Below are positions 49,934 through 58,081 of a stretch of 64,000 bases of DNA, one piece after another. The notes under the pieces were generated by a model. It worked only from the letters and a program-made list of their open reading frames with translations, did no database searches and had not been told where the DNA came from. Origin of the DNA: CAWULT01 sp963923455 (GTDB lineage: Bacteria > Acidobacteriota > Vicinamibacteria > Vicinamibacterales > UBA2999). Location: NCBI GenBank assembly GCA_963923455.1, contig CAWULT010000004.1, positions 1 to 64,000 of the forward strand, given 5' to 3'. A program made the translations under genes and the position numbers. The number at the start of each line of letters is the position of its first letter. The stretch's first letter is position 1.

Positions 49934-50428
49934 ATGATCCAGCCCGCGCTCGTCGGCGGTCTCTTCATCGGCGTGCTCTCGGCGTTGCCGGTCGTCAGCC
50001 TCGGCAACTGCTGCTGCTTGTGGATGGTTGGCGGTGGATTCCTCGCCGCCTACCTCGAACACCTCCGTGACGCCCGCACCGTGCCATCCGGGCGCGGTCT
50101 GCTGCTCGGGGCGCTGGCCGGCGTCGCGGGTGCGTTCGTCTGGCTGCCCGTCTCGATCGCGATCACCGCGCTGGTCGGGCCGCTGCAGCAGCGGCTGGCC
50201 GGGGCGCTGGTCGCCGCCCCAGACATGCCAGCCGAGGCGCGCGGGTGGCTCGAGGCCCTCACCGGTCCGTTCCTCTATGCCCTCGGCTTCACGTTCCAGC
50301 TGGTCGCCGGCGCCGTCGCCGGCGCCATCGGCGGCCTGCTGGGCGCGGCATGGTTCCGCACGGACGTCCCGCCGGCGATGGGCGGTACTCCGCCCCCGCT
50401 GCCACCCGATCTCGGGGGCCTGCGGTAG
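49934..50428 (+). CDS. Small membrane protein with a Cys triplet, unknown function
   Basis: A 164-residue protein with about four hydrophobic segments (residues 5-25, 30-45, 55-85 and 110-135) and a Pro-rich C-terminus. The first two segments are joined by LGNCCCLWMVGGGFLAAY, a Cys triplet at the membrane edge that could bind metal or be acylated. It starts 19 bases after the ino1 stop and is probably cotranscribed with it. No family is recognised with confidence. Confidence 0.65.
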   Translation: MIQPALVGGLFIGVLSALPVVSLGNCCCLWMVGGGFLAAYLEHLRDARTVPSGRGLLLGALAGVAGAFVWLPVSIAITALVGPLQQRLAGALVAAPDMPAEARGWLEALTGPFLYALGFTFQLVAGAVAGAIGGLLGAAWFRTDVPPAMGGTPPPLPPDLGGLR

Positions 50429-50441
50429 TTCGCTCCTGCGG

Positions 50442-50447
50442 TATTCT
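50442..50447 (+). promoter_or_regulatory. acsA -10 element
   Basis: TATTCT ends eight bases before ATG 50456, just after the previous stop codon at 50428. No Shine-Dalgarno is present. Confidence 0.55.
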
Positions 50448-50455
50448 GGGGCGCC

Positions 50456-52423
50456 ATGTCTGACGCGACCCCGTCCCCAGAGATTGCCGACCTCCTCCAG
50501 GAAGACCGCACGTTCACGCCGTCCGAGGCGTTCCGCGCCGCGGCCAACGTCCGCGACGAGGGCGTCTATGCCCGCGCGGAGGCCGACCCCGAAGGCTTCT
50601 GGGCCGGTTTCGCCGCCGAGCTCGAGTGGTCCACGCCGTGGACGCAGGTGCTCGACTGGCAACCACCGCACGCCAGGTGGTTCCTGGGCGGGCGGATCAA
50701 CGCCAGCGTCAACTGTGTCGATCGCCACGTGCGCGGCGCACGGCGCAACAAGGCTGCGATCGTCTGGGAGGGCGAGCCGGGCGACCGGCGGACGCTGACC
50801 TACTTCGACCTGTACCGGCAGGTGAGCCAGTTCGCCAACGTGCTGCGCGGCCTCGGCGTGAAGAAGGGCGACCGCGTCGCGCTGTACCTGCCGCTCGTGC
50901 CCGAGCTCGCGATCGCCATGCTCGCCTGCGCGCGCGTCGGGGCGGTGCACTCGGTCGTCTTCGGCGGATTCAGCGCCGAGTCGCTGCGGGACCGCATCAA
51001 CGACGCCCAGTGCTCGCTGCTCGTCACGGCCGACGGCGGCTGGCGGCGCGGCCACATCGTCCCGCTCAAGAAGATGGCCGACCAGGCGCTCGAGGAGACG
51101 CCGTCGATCCGCCACGTCGTCGTGGTGCAGCGGCTGCGCGAGTCGGAGGCGCCGGTCCACATGCAGGAGGGGCGCGACCACTGGTACCACGCGCTGATGC
51201 AGGACGCCTCCAACGTCTGCCCGCCCGAGCCGATGGACGCGGAGGACATGCTCTACATCCTCTACACCTCGGGCACGACGGGGAAGCCGAAGGGCATCGT
51301 GCACACGACCGGCGGGTACCTCGTCGGCACCTACGCCACCACCAAGTGGGTGTTCGATCTGAAGGAGGACGACGTCTACTGGTGCACCGCCGACATCGGC
51401 TGGGTGACGGGCCACAGCTACGTCGTCTACGGCCCGCTGGCCAACGGCGCCACCGTCGTGATGTACGAGGGTGCCCCTGACTGGCCGGAGAAGGACCGCT
51501 TCTGGCAGATCATCGAGCGCTACGGCGTGACCATCTTCTACACGGCGCCGACGGCGATCCGTGCCTTCATGCGGTGGGGCACGGAGTGGCCGAAGAAGCG
51601 GGACCTGACGTCGCTGCGCCTGCTCGGCTCCGTGGGTGAACCGATCAACCCCGAGGCGTGGGTGTGGTACCACCGGCACATTGGCGGCGAGCGCTGCCCG
51701 GTCGTCGATACCTGGTGGCAGACCGAGACGGGCGCCATCATGATCACGCCGCTGCCAGGCATCACCAGCACCAAGCCCGGTTCGGCGACCCGGGCGTTTC
51801 CCGGCATCAGGGCCGAGATCAAGACGGACAAGGGCGTCTCGATCGAGGGCCCGGGGGGCGGTCTGCTGGCGCTGACGCGACCGTGGCCCTCGATGCTGCG
51901 CGGGATCTACGGCGACCCGCAGCGCTACGTCCAGCAGTACTGGAGCCGCTGGACCCCCGACATCTACTTCACCGGAGACGGCGCCAAACGCGACGCCGAC
52001 GAGTTCTTCTGGCTGCTCGGACGCGTCGACGACGTGCTGAACGTGGCGGGGCACCGTATCGGGACGATGGAGGTCGAGAGCGCGCTCGTCGACCACCCGA
52101 GCGTGGCCGAGGCGGCGGTGGTCGGCCGCTCGCACGAGATCAAGGGCCAGGCCGTGGCCGCGTTCGTGACGCTCAAGGAGGGGGTGGCGGGTGGTCCGCA
52201 GGTCGTGGCGGACCTGAAGGAGCACGTCGTCAAGAAGATCGGGGCCATTGCCAGGCCCGACGACATCATCTTCGCGGCCGACCTGCCGAAGACGCGGTCC
52301 GGCAAGATCATGCGGCGGCTGCTGCGCGACATCGCCGAGGGCAAGACGCTCGGCGACACGACCACGCTGGCCGACCCGGGCGTGGTGGCCCGGCTGAAGG
52401 ACCAGTACCAGGACGAGCACTGA
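50456..52423 (+). CDS. acsA: Acetyl-CoA synthetase
   Basis: A 655-residue AMP-forming acyl-CoA ligase that activates acetate. The ATP-binding motif is YTSGTTGKPKGIVHTTGGYL, and the acetate-site Trp is in DIGWVTGHSYVVYGPL. NVAGHRIGTMEVESAL marks the hinge, and the lysine controlled by acetylation in homologues is in TRSGKIMRRLLRD near the C-terminus. Length and order match the Acs family. ATG 50456 follows a TATTCT by eight bases. The ABC ATPase gene starts 49 bases after its stop, with a possible weak hairpin between them. It complements the mutase at 55.9-57.5 kb in short-chain acid use. Confidence 0.95.
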   Translation: MSDATPSPEIADLLQEDRTFTPSEAFRAAANVRDEGVYARAEADPEGFWAGFAAELEWSTPWTQVLDWQPPHARWFLGGRINASVNCVDRHVRGARRNKAAIVWEGEPGDRRTLTYFDLYRQVSQFANVLRGLGVKKGDRVALYLPLVPELAIAMLACARVGAVHSVVFGGFSAESLRDRINDAQCSLLVTADGGWRRGHIVPLKKMADQALEETPSIRHVVVVQRLRESEAPVHMQEGRDHWYHALMQDASNVCPPEPMDAEDMLYILYTSGTTGKPKGIVHTTGGYLVGTYATTKWVFDLKEDDVYWCTADIGWVTGHSYVVYGPLANGATVVMYEGAPDWPEKDRFWQIIERYGVTIFYTAPTAIRAFMRWGTEWPKKRDLTSLRLLGSVGEPINPEAWVWYHRHIGGERCPVVDTWWQTETGAIMITPLPGITSTKPGSATRAFPGIRAEIKTDKGVSIEGPGGGLLALTRPWPSMLRGIYGDPQRYVQQYWSRWTPDIYFTGDGAKRDADEFFWLLGRVDDVLNVAGHRIGTMEVESALVDHPSVAEAAVVGRSHEIKGQAVAAFVTLKEGVAGGPQVVADLKEHVVKKIGAIARPDDIIFAADLPKTRSGKIMRRLLRDIAEGKTLGDTTTLADPGVVARLKDQYQDEH

Positions 52424-52472
52424 GCGGGAACGGCCGGAACCCCCGCCCGGCCGGCCTCGTATCCGGACACTG

Positions 52473-53159
52473 ATGGCACTCATCGAGACGCGCGACCTCT
52501 GGAAGACGTACGTCATGGGCGACGAGGAGATTCACGCCCTGCGCGGGGTCTCCATTCAGATTGAGCGGGGCGAGTACGTGGCGATCATGGGGCCGTCGGG
52601 GTCCGGCAAGTCGACCCTGATGAACCTGATCGGGTGTCTCGACACCCCGACGAAGGGCAGCTATCTGCTGAACGGCAAGCAGGTCAGCCAGATGAACGAC
52701 AACGAGCTCGCCCGGATCCGGAACCAGGAGATCGGCTTCGTCTTCCAGACGTTCAACCTGCTGCCGCGCGCCACGGCGTTGCAGAACGTCGAACTGCCGC
52801 TGGTCTATGCGGGCGTGTCGGCCAAGGACCGCCAGGCGCGGGCCAAGGAAGCGCTGGAGCGCGTCGAGCTGACGTCGCGGATGAGCCACCGTCCGAACGA
52901 GCTGTCCGGCGGCCAGCGCCAGCGCGTCGCGATCGCACGGGCGCTCGTGAACAACCCCTCCATCCTGCTCGCGGACGAGCCGACGGGGAACCTCGACTCG
53001 AAGACCGGCAGCGAGATCATGGCTCTCTTCGCGCGGCTGCACGCGTCGGGCAATACGATCGTGCTGGTCACGCACGAGCCCGACATCGCGGTGTTCGCCC
53101 ACCGCACCATCTCAGTGCGCGACGGGCAGGTCGAAAAGGACGTCCGCCGCGCCGCCTGA
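52473..53159 (+). CDS. ABC transporter ATPase, MacB/LolD type, without a permease gene
   Basis: A 228-residue ATPase of the MacB/LolD/FtsE group, which powers export or lipoprotein release rather than import. Walker A is GPSGSGKSTL, the Q-loop is in FVFQTFNLL, the signature is LSGGQRQRVAIARAL, Walker B is ILLADEP, the D-loop GNLDSKTG and the H-loop VTHEPD. These genes normally sit beside a MacB-like permease; none is here, so the partner must be elsewhere. It is followed by a hairpin and then the secreted protein at 53218. The start has no clear Shine-Dalgarno or -10 and may depend on acsA transcription. Confidence 0.9.
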   Translation: MALIETRDLWKTYVMGDEEIHALRGVSIQIERGEYVAIMGPSGSGKSTLMNLIGCLDTPTKGSYLLNGKQVSQMNDNELARIRNQEIGFVFQTFNLLPRATALQNVELPLVYAGVSAKDRQARAKEALERVELTSRMSHRPNELSGGQRQRVAIARALVNNPSILLADEPTGNLDSKTGSEIMALFARLHASGNTIVLVTHEPDIAVFAHRTISVRDGQVEKDVRRAA

Positions 53160-53182
53160 CGCGGGGCGTCACGGGTCCCGCG
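53160..53182 (+). terminator. Possible terminator after the ABC ATPase gene
   Basis: CGCGGG (53160-53165) pairs with CCCGCG (53177-53182) across an 11-base loop directly after the stop codon. There is no T-tract. Confidence 0.3.
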
Positions 53183-53217
53183 GTCTGCGCTACGATGGCC
53201 AGCCGAGGAGGCTGGTC

Positions 53218-54219
53218 ATGCGGATCATCCATGCGTTCCTGGCGGTGGCGGCTGCCGTGCTGACGCTCGCGGCTGTTCAGGCGGCCGGCCAGGCCGCCGG
53301 GCAGTCGCGGCGTTCACCCGGGGCGGCGGCTTCCCGGTCCGTGCCCCGTCGTGACGCGCCTGTCGCGCAGGGGCCGACCTGCGACCGGCGCTGCCTGTTG
53401 CAGTTCCTGTTCGAGTACACCGAGGCCCTCACCGACAACGACACCTCGAGGCTGGCGGTGGCGCCGACGGTGCGCGTGACCAGTAACGGGACCGTGACGA
53501 CGCTCGGCAAGGGTGACGTGTGGGGCCCGGCCCGGCGCCTGCCGTACCGGCAGACGTTCGTCGATCCGGTCACCGGCGCGGCTGTGTTCTACGGCGTCGT
53601 GACCATGTCGACGCGGCCCACCCGGCCCGACACGCCCGCGCCCTCCGAGCAGCCCCGGTGGTGGTACTACGTCGCGCGGCTCAAGGTGGAGGCGAGGAAG
53701 CTGTCGGAGGTCGAGGAGATCGCCTACGAGCCGGGCCCCAACGCGTTCGGTGCGCCCCCGTCGTCGCTGACGCTGCCCGACCGCATCTTCGATACCGTGC
53801 TGCCGGAGGCCGAACGATCGACGCGCGAGCAGCTGTTCGACATCGCCAACCGGTACTTCGACGCGGTGTCGCAGCGGATCGACTACCGGCAGGTGCCGTG
53901 GCACCCCGAGTGCCAGCGGGTGGAACTGGGGGTATTCACGGTCAATGCCCCGCGCACCGCCGGCAGCTGCGGCGGGGAGTTCCAGGTGCCGTCGGTCAAG
54001 TGGAACGTCGAGAACCGCCGCTTCTACATCGCCGACGTCGAGCGGGGCGTGGTGCTCGCGGCCGGCAACTTCATGGCGCCGAAGGAGTACCCGACCAACA
54101 ACCCGTCGGTGGTCATGGAGGTGTTCAAGGTGCAGGACGGGATGATCCGGCACATCCACGCGTTCTTCCGTGGCAACGGCCAGCCCCGCTCGGGCTGGGG
54201 CTCGGGACCGGGGGCGTAG
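53218..54219 (+). CDS. Secreted protein of unknown function, possible NTF2/SnoaL-like fold
   Basis: A 333-residue exported protein. The signal peptide ends near residue 22-26 (AAVQAAGQA). A Cys pair (CDRRC) is followed by LQFLFEYTEALTDNDTSRLAVAP and RVTSNGTVTTLGKGDVW, a helix-then-sheet pattern seen in NTF2-like domains, and the second half repeats a similar layout (REQLFDIANRYFDAVSQRIDYRQVPWHPECQRVE ... VFKVQDGMIRHIHAFFRG). Two further Cys residues (PECQ and GSCGG) may form a disulfide. No catalytic role is recognised. The ATG at 53218 is set by GAGGAGG six bases upstream; a TACGAT lies further upstream. Convergent with dppF. Confidence 0.72.
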   Translation: MRIIHAFLAVAAAVLTLAAVQAAGQAAGQSRRSPGAAASRSVPRRDAPVAQGPTCDRRCLLQFLFEYTEALTDNDTSRLAVAPTVRVTSNGTVTTLGKGDVWGPARRLPYRQTFVDPVTGAAVFYGVVTMSTRPTRPDTPAPSEQPRWWYYVARLKVEARKLSEVEEIAYEPGPNAFGAPPSSLTLPDRIFDTVLPEAERSTREQLFDIANRYFDAVSQRIDYRQVPWHPECQRVELGVFTVNAPRTAGSCGGEFQVPSVKWNVENRRFYIADVERGVVLAAGNFMAPKEYPTNNPSVVMEVFKVQDGMIRHIHAFFRGNGQPRSGWGSGPGA

Positions 54220-54261
54220 CCCGACGCCGAGCCGCGGCCGGACGGTCGCGGGGGAGGGGTC

Positions 54262-55143
54262 CTACACGGCGGCCCAGTGGCCCTCGCCGACGGCCACCAG
54301 TGCCGCCGACGGGTCGAACGTCGACGGGTCGAGTGCGATGCGCTGCCGCCGGGCGTCGGGATCGAGCGAGGGAATCGCGCTCAGCAGCGCCCGCGTATAC
54401 GGATGGACCGGTGCCGCGAAGATCGCGGCGGTGTCGCCGACCTCGACGATCCGGCCCAGGTACATCACGGCTACCCGGTGGCAGATGTGCTCGACGAGCC
54501 GCAGATCGTGCGCGATGAAAAGGTAGGTGAGCTTGAGCCGCGCCTGCAGCTCCAGCAGCAGTGCCACCACCTGGGCCTGGATCGAGACGTCGAGCGCCGA
54601 GACGGCCTCGTCCGCGATCACGAGGGCGGGGTTGAGCGCGAGCGCCCGGGCGATGCCGATGCGCTGGCGCTGGCCGCCGCTGAACTCGTGCGGATAGCGG
54701 CGCAGGTGCGACGACGTGAGGCCCACCAGCGAGAACAGCTCCTCGACCCGAACCCGACGCTCGTCGCGCGAGCCCAGGCCGTGAATGACGAGGGGCTCCT
54801 CCACGATGTCGCCGGCCCGCATCCGCGGGTTCAGCGAGGAATAGGGGTCCTGGAAGACGATCTGCATGTCACGCCGCGCCCGGCGCATGCGCTCCTTCGA
54901 AAAGCGCAGGACGTCCTCGCCGCGGAACCGCACCTCACCTGACGTCGGCTCGATCAGCCGCAGGATGCAGCGGCCCGTCGTGCTCTTGCCGCTGCCCGAC
55001 TCGCCGACCAGCCCGAACATCTCGCCCTCGTCGATGACGAAGCTGACGTCGTCCACCGCCCGGACGACGGACGGAGCCCGGAACAGGCCCTGCCTGCGGA
55101 CGAAGTGCTTCGTCAGGCCCCGCACCTCGAGAAGGGCGCTCAT
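54262..55143 (-). CDS. dppF: Oligopeptide/dipeptide ABC transporter ATPase (DppF/OppF type)
   Basis: A 293-residue ATPase of the Opp/Dpp/nickel import group. Walker A is GLVGESGSGKSTTGR, the signature is FSGGQRQRIGIARALALNP, Walker B is LVIADEAVSALD, and the H-loop IAHDLRLVEH. It ends soon after HPYTRALLSAIPSLD and lacks most of the Cys-containing tail of full-length family members. The ATG overlaps the dppD stop by four bases (ATGA), so the two ATPases are made together. The permeases and binding protein they need are not in the window. Confidence 0.88.
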   Translation of the reverse strand: MSALLEVRGLTKHFVRRQGLFRAPSVVRAVDDVSFVIDEGEMFGLVGESGSGKSTTGRCILRLIEPTSGEVRFRGEDVLRFSKERMRRARRDMQIVFQDPYSSLNPRMRAGDIVEEPLVIHGLGSRDERRVRVEELFSLVGLTSSHLRRYPHEFSGGQRQRIGIARALALNPALVIADEAVSALDVSIQAQVVALLLELQARLKLTYLFIAHDLRLVEHICHRVAVMYLGRIVEVGDTAAIFAAPVHPYTRALLSAIPSLDPDARRQRIALDPSTFDPSAALVAVGEGHWAAV

Positions 55144-55952
55144 GACGCCGCGCCGCTTCCGCCCGTGGCAGGCCGCATGCCCGGTACCGCGGCGAGCAGC
55201 GACCGCGTGTACGCATGGGCCGGCTCACGCAGGATCTGCCTCACCGGACCCTGTTCGACGATGCGGCCGCGGTGCATCACCGCGACGCGTGACGCCATCT
55301 CGGCGATGACGCCGAAGTCATGGGTGATGAGCAGCAGCGCGATGCCGAAGCGGGCCTGCAGCTCGCGAAGCAGGTCCAGCACCTGCGCCTGGATGGTCAC
55401 GTCGAGCGCCGTCGTGGGCTCGTCGGCGATCACCAGCGGCGGCCTGCACGCGATCGCAATCGCGATCATCACGCGCTGGCGCATGCCACCCGAGAGCTGG
55501 TGGGGATAGTCGCGTGCGCGGCGCGACGGGTCGGTGATCCCGACCGCCGCCAGCAACTCGACGGCCCGTGCACGGGCATCGGCCCGCGACTCGAGCCCAT
55601 GGGCCGTCAGGGCCTCGGCGATCTGGTCGCCCACCCGCATCACCGGGTTGAGGGCCGTCATCGGCTCCTGGAAGATCAGCGAGATTCGCGATCCGCGGAG
55701 GTCCCGCATTTCCGGCTCGGACAGCGCGAGCAGGTCACGGCCCTCGAACAGCACCTGTCCGCCCACGATCTCACCAGGGGGCCGCAGCAGGCGCAGGATG
55801 GAGAACGCGGTGACCGACTTGCCGCTGCCGGACTCGCCAACGAGGCCGAGCGTCTCGCCGCGGGCGATCTCGAAGCCGACACCGTCGACGGCCGGGTCGC
55901 CGCCGCGCCCGAAGCGGACCGTCAGGCCGCGCACCTCGAGCAGCGCCGTCAT
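55140..55952 (-). CDS. dppD: Oligopeptide/dipeptide ABC transporter ATPase (DppD/OppD type)
   Basis: A 270-residue ATPase paired with the gene downstream. Walker A is GLVGESGSGKSVTA, the Q-loop SLIFQEPMTALNPVMRVG, the signature QLSGGMRQRVMIAIAI, Walker B LVIADEPTTALD, and the H-loop LITHDFGVIAE. It stops shortly after HAYTRSLLAAVPGM, about 50 residues short of most DppD proteins, and so lacks the C-terminal Cys cluster. It overlaps the mutase stop by four bases (ATGA), an unusual partner for a peptide transporter. Confidence 0.88.
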   Translation of the reverse strand: MTALLEVRGLTVRFGRGGDPAVDGVGFEIARGETLGLVGESGSGKSVTAFSILRLLRPPGEIVGGQVLFEGRDLLALSEPEMRDLRGSRISLIFQEPMTALNPVMRVGDQIAEALTAHGLESRADARARAVELLAAVGITDPSRRARDYPHQLSGGMRQRVMIAIAIACRPPLVIADEPTTALDVTIQAQVLDLLRELQARFGIALLLITHDFGVIAEMASRVAVMHRGRIVEQGPVRQILREPAHAYTRSLLAAVPGMRPATGGSGAAS

Positions 55953-57520
55953 CCGAGATCCGCCGGGTCGCGGTGCTCCCCGAACACCCCGCGGAGCGCG
56001 TCGGCGACCTCGCCGACGGTGGCGTGCCGCTCGACCGCGGTGATGATCGGCGGCACCAGGTTGTCGCCGCCCCGCGCGGCCCGCGTGACCGCGTCGAGGG
56101 CGACCCGCCACTCGTGCTCGCTGCGACTGGCGCGGACGGCCCGGACGCGGGCCACCTGCTCCCGCTCGACCGCCGGGTCGACGCGGAAGACGTCGACGTG
56201 CGGCGGGGCGTCGTCGGCGAACCGGTTGACGCCGACCACCGTCGCCTCGCCGGCGTCGATCGCCTGCTGCGCCCGGTACGCGGACTCCTGGATCTGCCGC
56301 TGGATGAGGCCCGCGTCGATGGCGGCCAGCGTGCCGCCCGCCGCGTCGATGCGCGCCAGGAGTTCCAGGGCCTCGCGCTCGATCCGGTCGGTCAGCGCCT
56401 CGACGGCGTAGGACCCGGCGACGGGGTCGACGGTGTTCGCGACGCCGCTCTCGTGCAGCAGGATCTGCTGGGTCCGCAGCGCGATGGTGGCGCTCTCCTC
56501 GGTCGGCAGGGCCAGCGCTTCGTCGCGGCCGTTGCAGTGCAGCGACTGCGTGCCGCCCAGCACGGCGGCCAGCGCCTGCAGCGCCACGCGGACGATGTTG
56601 TTGTCCGTCTGCCGGGCCGTCAGCGTGCTGCCGGCCGTCTGCGTGTGGAACCGCAGCTGCTGGGCCCGTGGGTTGGTGGCGCCGAACCGGTCGCGCATCA
56701 GGCGCGCCCACAGCCGACGCGCCGCCCGGAACTTGGCGATCTCCTCCAGGAAGTCGTTGTGGGCGTTGAAGAAGAAGGAGAGCCGCTCCCCGAAGCGGTC
56801 GACGTCGAGTCCGGCCGCCTGGCACGCCTCGACGTAGGCGATTGCGTTGGCGAAGGTGAACGCCACTTCCTGCACCGCCGTCGCGCCGGCCTCGCGGATG
56901 TGGTACCCGCTGATGGAGATGGTGTTCCACTGCGGCACCTCGCGCTCGCAGAACGCGATGATGTCGGCGACGACCCGCAGCGAGGGCCGGGGCGGGAAGA
57001 TGTAGGTGCCCCTCGAGACGTACTCCTTCAGGATGTCGTTCTGCACGGTGCCGGCCAGGCGGCGGGCGTCGACGCCCTGCCGCCGGCCCACGGCGACGTA
57101 CAGCGCGATCAGGACGATCGCCGTCGCGTTGATCGTCATCGACGTCGACACCTCGGCGAGCGGGATGCCGTCGAAGAGCGCGGCCATGTCCTCGATCGAG
57201 TCGATGGCCACACCGACGCGGCCGACCTCGCCGGCCGCGAGCGCGTGGTCGGAGTCGTAGCCGATTTGCGTCGGCAGGTCGAAGGCGACGCTGAGGCCCG
57301 TCACGCCCTGTTCCAGCAGGTAGCGGTAGCGCCGGTTGGACTCGGCTGCCGAGGCGAAACCCGCGTACTGCCGCATCGTCCAGGGCCGCCCGCGGTACAT
57401 CGTCGGCTGGATGCCGCGCGTGAACGGAAAGCGGCCGGGGAAGCCGATGTCGCGACCGGGTTCGGTGCCGGCCAGGTCGTCGCGCGTGAAGTACGCACGG
57501 GTGTCCGTCTGCGCGCTCAT
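55949..57520 (-). CDS. Methylmalonyl-CoA mutase, large (catalytic) subunit
   Basis: A 523-residue TIM-barrel subunit that interconverts methylmalonyl-CoA and succinyl-CoA with B12. Conserved blocks are RPWTMRQYAGFASAAESN, GVTGLSVAFDLPTQIGYDSD, SMTINATA, YHIREAGATAVQE, TQSLHCNGRDEALALP and NTVDPVAGSY. The Tyr in RQYAGF and the Arg in EYVSRGTYIFPP match the residues that select methylmalonyl-CoA over isobutyryl-CoA. The B12-binding domain is absent and must be a separate small subunit encoded elsewhere. ATG 57520 follows a minus-strand TACAAT by 13 bases. It heads an operon with dppD and dppF. Confidence 0.92.
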   Translation of the reverse strand: MSAQTDTRAYFTRDDLAGTEPGRDIGFPGRFPFTRGIQPTMYRGRPWTMRQYAGFASAAESNRRYRYLLEQGVTGLSVAFDLPTQIGYDSDHALAAGEVGRVGVAIDSIEDMAALFDGIPLAEVSTSMTINATAIVLIALYVAVGRRQGVDARRLAGTVQNDILKEYVSRGTYIFPPRPSLRVVADIIAFCEREVPQWNTISISGYHIREAGATAVQEVAFTFANAIAYVEACQAAGLDVDRFGERLSFFFNAHNDFLEEIAKFRAARRLWARLMRDRFGATNPRAQQLRFHTQTAGSTLTARQTDNNIVRVALQALAAVLGGTQSLHCNGRDEALALPTEESATIALRTQQILLHESGVANTVDPVAGSYAVEALTDRIEREALELLARIDAAGGTLAAIDAGLIQRQIQESAYRAQQAIDAGEATVVGVNRFADDAPPHVDVFRVDPAVEREQVARVRAVRASRSEHEWRVALDAVTRAARGGDNLVPPIITAVERHATVGEVADALRGVFGEHRDPADLG

Positions 57521-57533
57521 GGAAGCGTCGGCG

Positions 57534-57539
57534 ATTGTA
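57534..57539 (-). promoter_or_regulatory. Mutase operon -10 element
   Basis: TACAAT on the minus strand ends 13 bases before ATG 57520. Confidence 0.45.
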
Positions 57540-57727
57540 CCGCACGGCATCCGCGCGGTTTGACACCCCTGATGGGGCTCTCTACAATGCGCCAGCCTGC
57601 ACCTGAGGCGTCCCCCTGCTCATGCACATCCTCGGCGCTCGTATCCGGCACGATCACCCGCGGGGCGCCGGCGTCCGCCGACCCATGCCCGGGGCCTCCG
57701 GCCGTCCGGTCCAGAAGAGGAGCTGCA

Positions 57728-58030
57728 ATGGATGACGTGGTGAACCAGTTCGCCCGCGAGCTGGCCGATGCGATCGCCGCGGCCGTTGCCGACAACCCGC
57801 AGGTCGAGGCCTGCCGGGCCCGCGCGCGCGAGGCGGGCTTCGACATGCGGGTGACGCTCGAGGCCGTGGTGGGGTTCGTCAACCGCAACGGCGGAGCGCC
57901 CGTCACCCGAGTCTCCACGCCGGCGCGCGTGCTGGTCGGTCGCCACCTGTTCGAGCTGACGGCGAACGATCGGCGATTCCTCCGGTCGCTGCGGATCGGG
58001 TGCGACCAGACCCGCGAAGCCGTCGAGTAG
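57728..58030 (+). CDS. Small protein of unknown function
   Basis: A 100-residue soluble protein, mostly helical at the start (NQFARELADAIAAAVADNP) and with a second half (MRVTLEAVVGFVNRN, FELTANDRRFLRSLRI) that is charged and has no signal peptide. The start at 57728 is set by AGAGGAG shortly upstream; an in-frame ATG at 57587, right after a TACAAT, would add 47 low-complexity residues and is less likely. It ends at a 7-bp hairpin shared with gpmA. No known family is recognised. Confidence 0.65.
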   Translation: MDDVVNQFARELADAIAAAVADNPQVEACRARAREAGFDMRVTLEAVVGFVNRNGGAPVTRVSTPARVLVGRHLFELTANDRRFLRSLRIGCDQTREAVE

Positions 58031-58053
58031 CGCGGATCGCCCGGGCGGGTGTC

Positions 58054-58072
58054 CCGTGGGGCCGGCCCACGG
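58054..58072. terminator. Hairpin between convergent genes (57728 gene / gpmA)
   Basis: CCGTGGG (58054-58060) pairs perfectly with CCCACGG (58066-58072) around a five-base loop, within the 51 bases between the two stop codons. It could serve both strands; no T-tract is present. Confidence 0.5.
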
Positions 58073-58081
58073 ACGGCCCGG

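Noticed and set aside
48577..50007. Upstream extension of the methyltransferase-like gene
   Set aside because: The extra codons are antisense to ino1 and lie beyond the divergent promoter element.
52430..52455. GGCCGG/CCGGCC hairpin between acsA and the ABC ATPase gene as a terminator
   Set aside because: Short stem in a very GC-rich spacer and no T-tract; likely chance.
49883..52516. An 877-codon open frame on the minus strand opposite acsA
   Set aside because: Antisense to acetyl-CoA synthetase, with His/Arg/Asp-rich composition and no motifs.
55973..57727. N-terminal 585 codons of a plus-strand frame running into the small gene at 57728
   Set aside because: This part is antisense to the mutase; the real start at 57728 has a Shine-Dalgarno.
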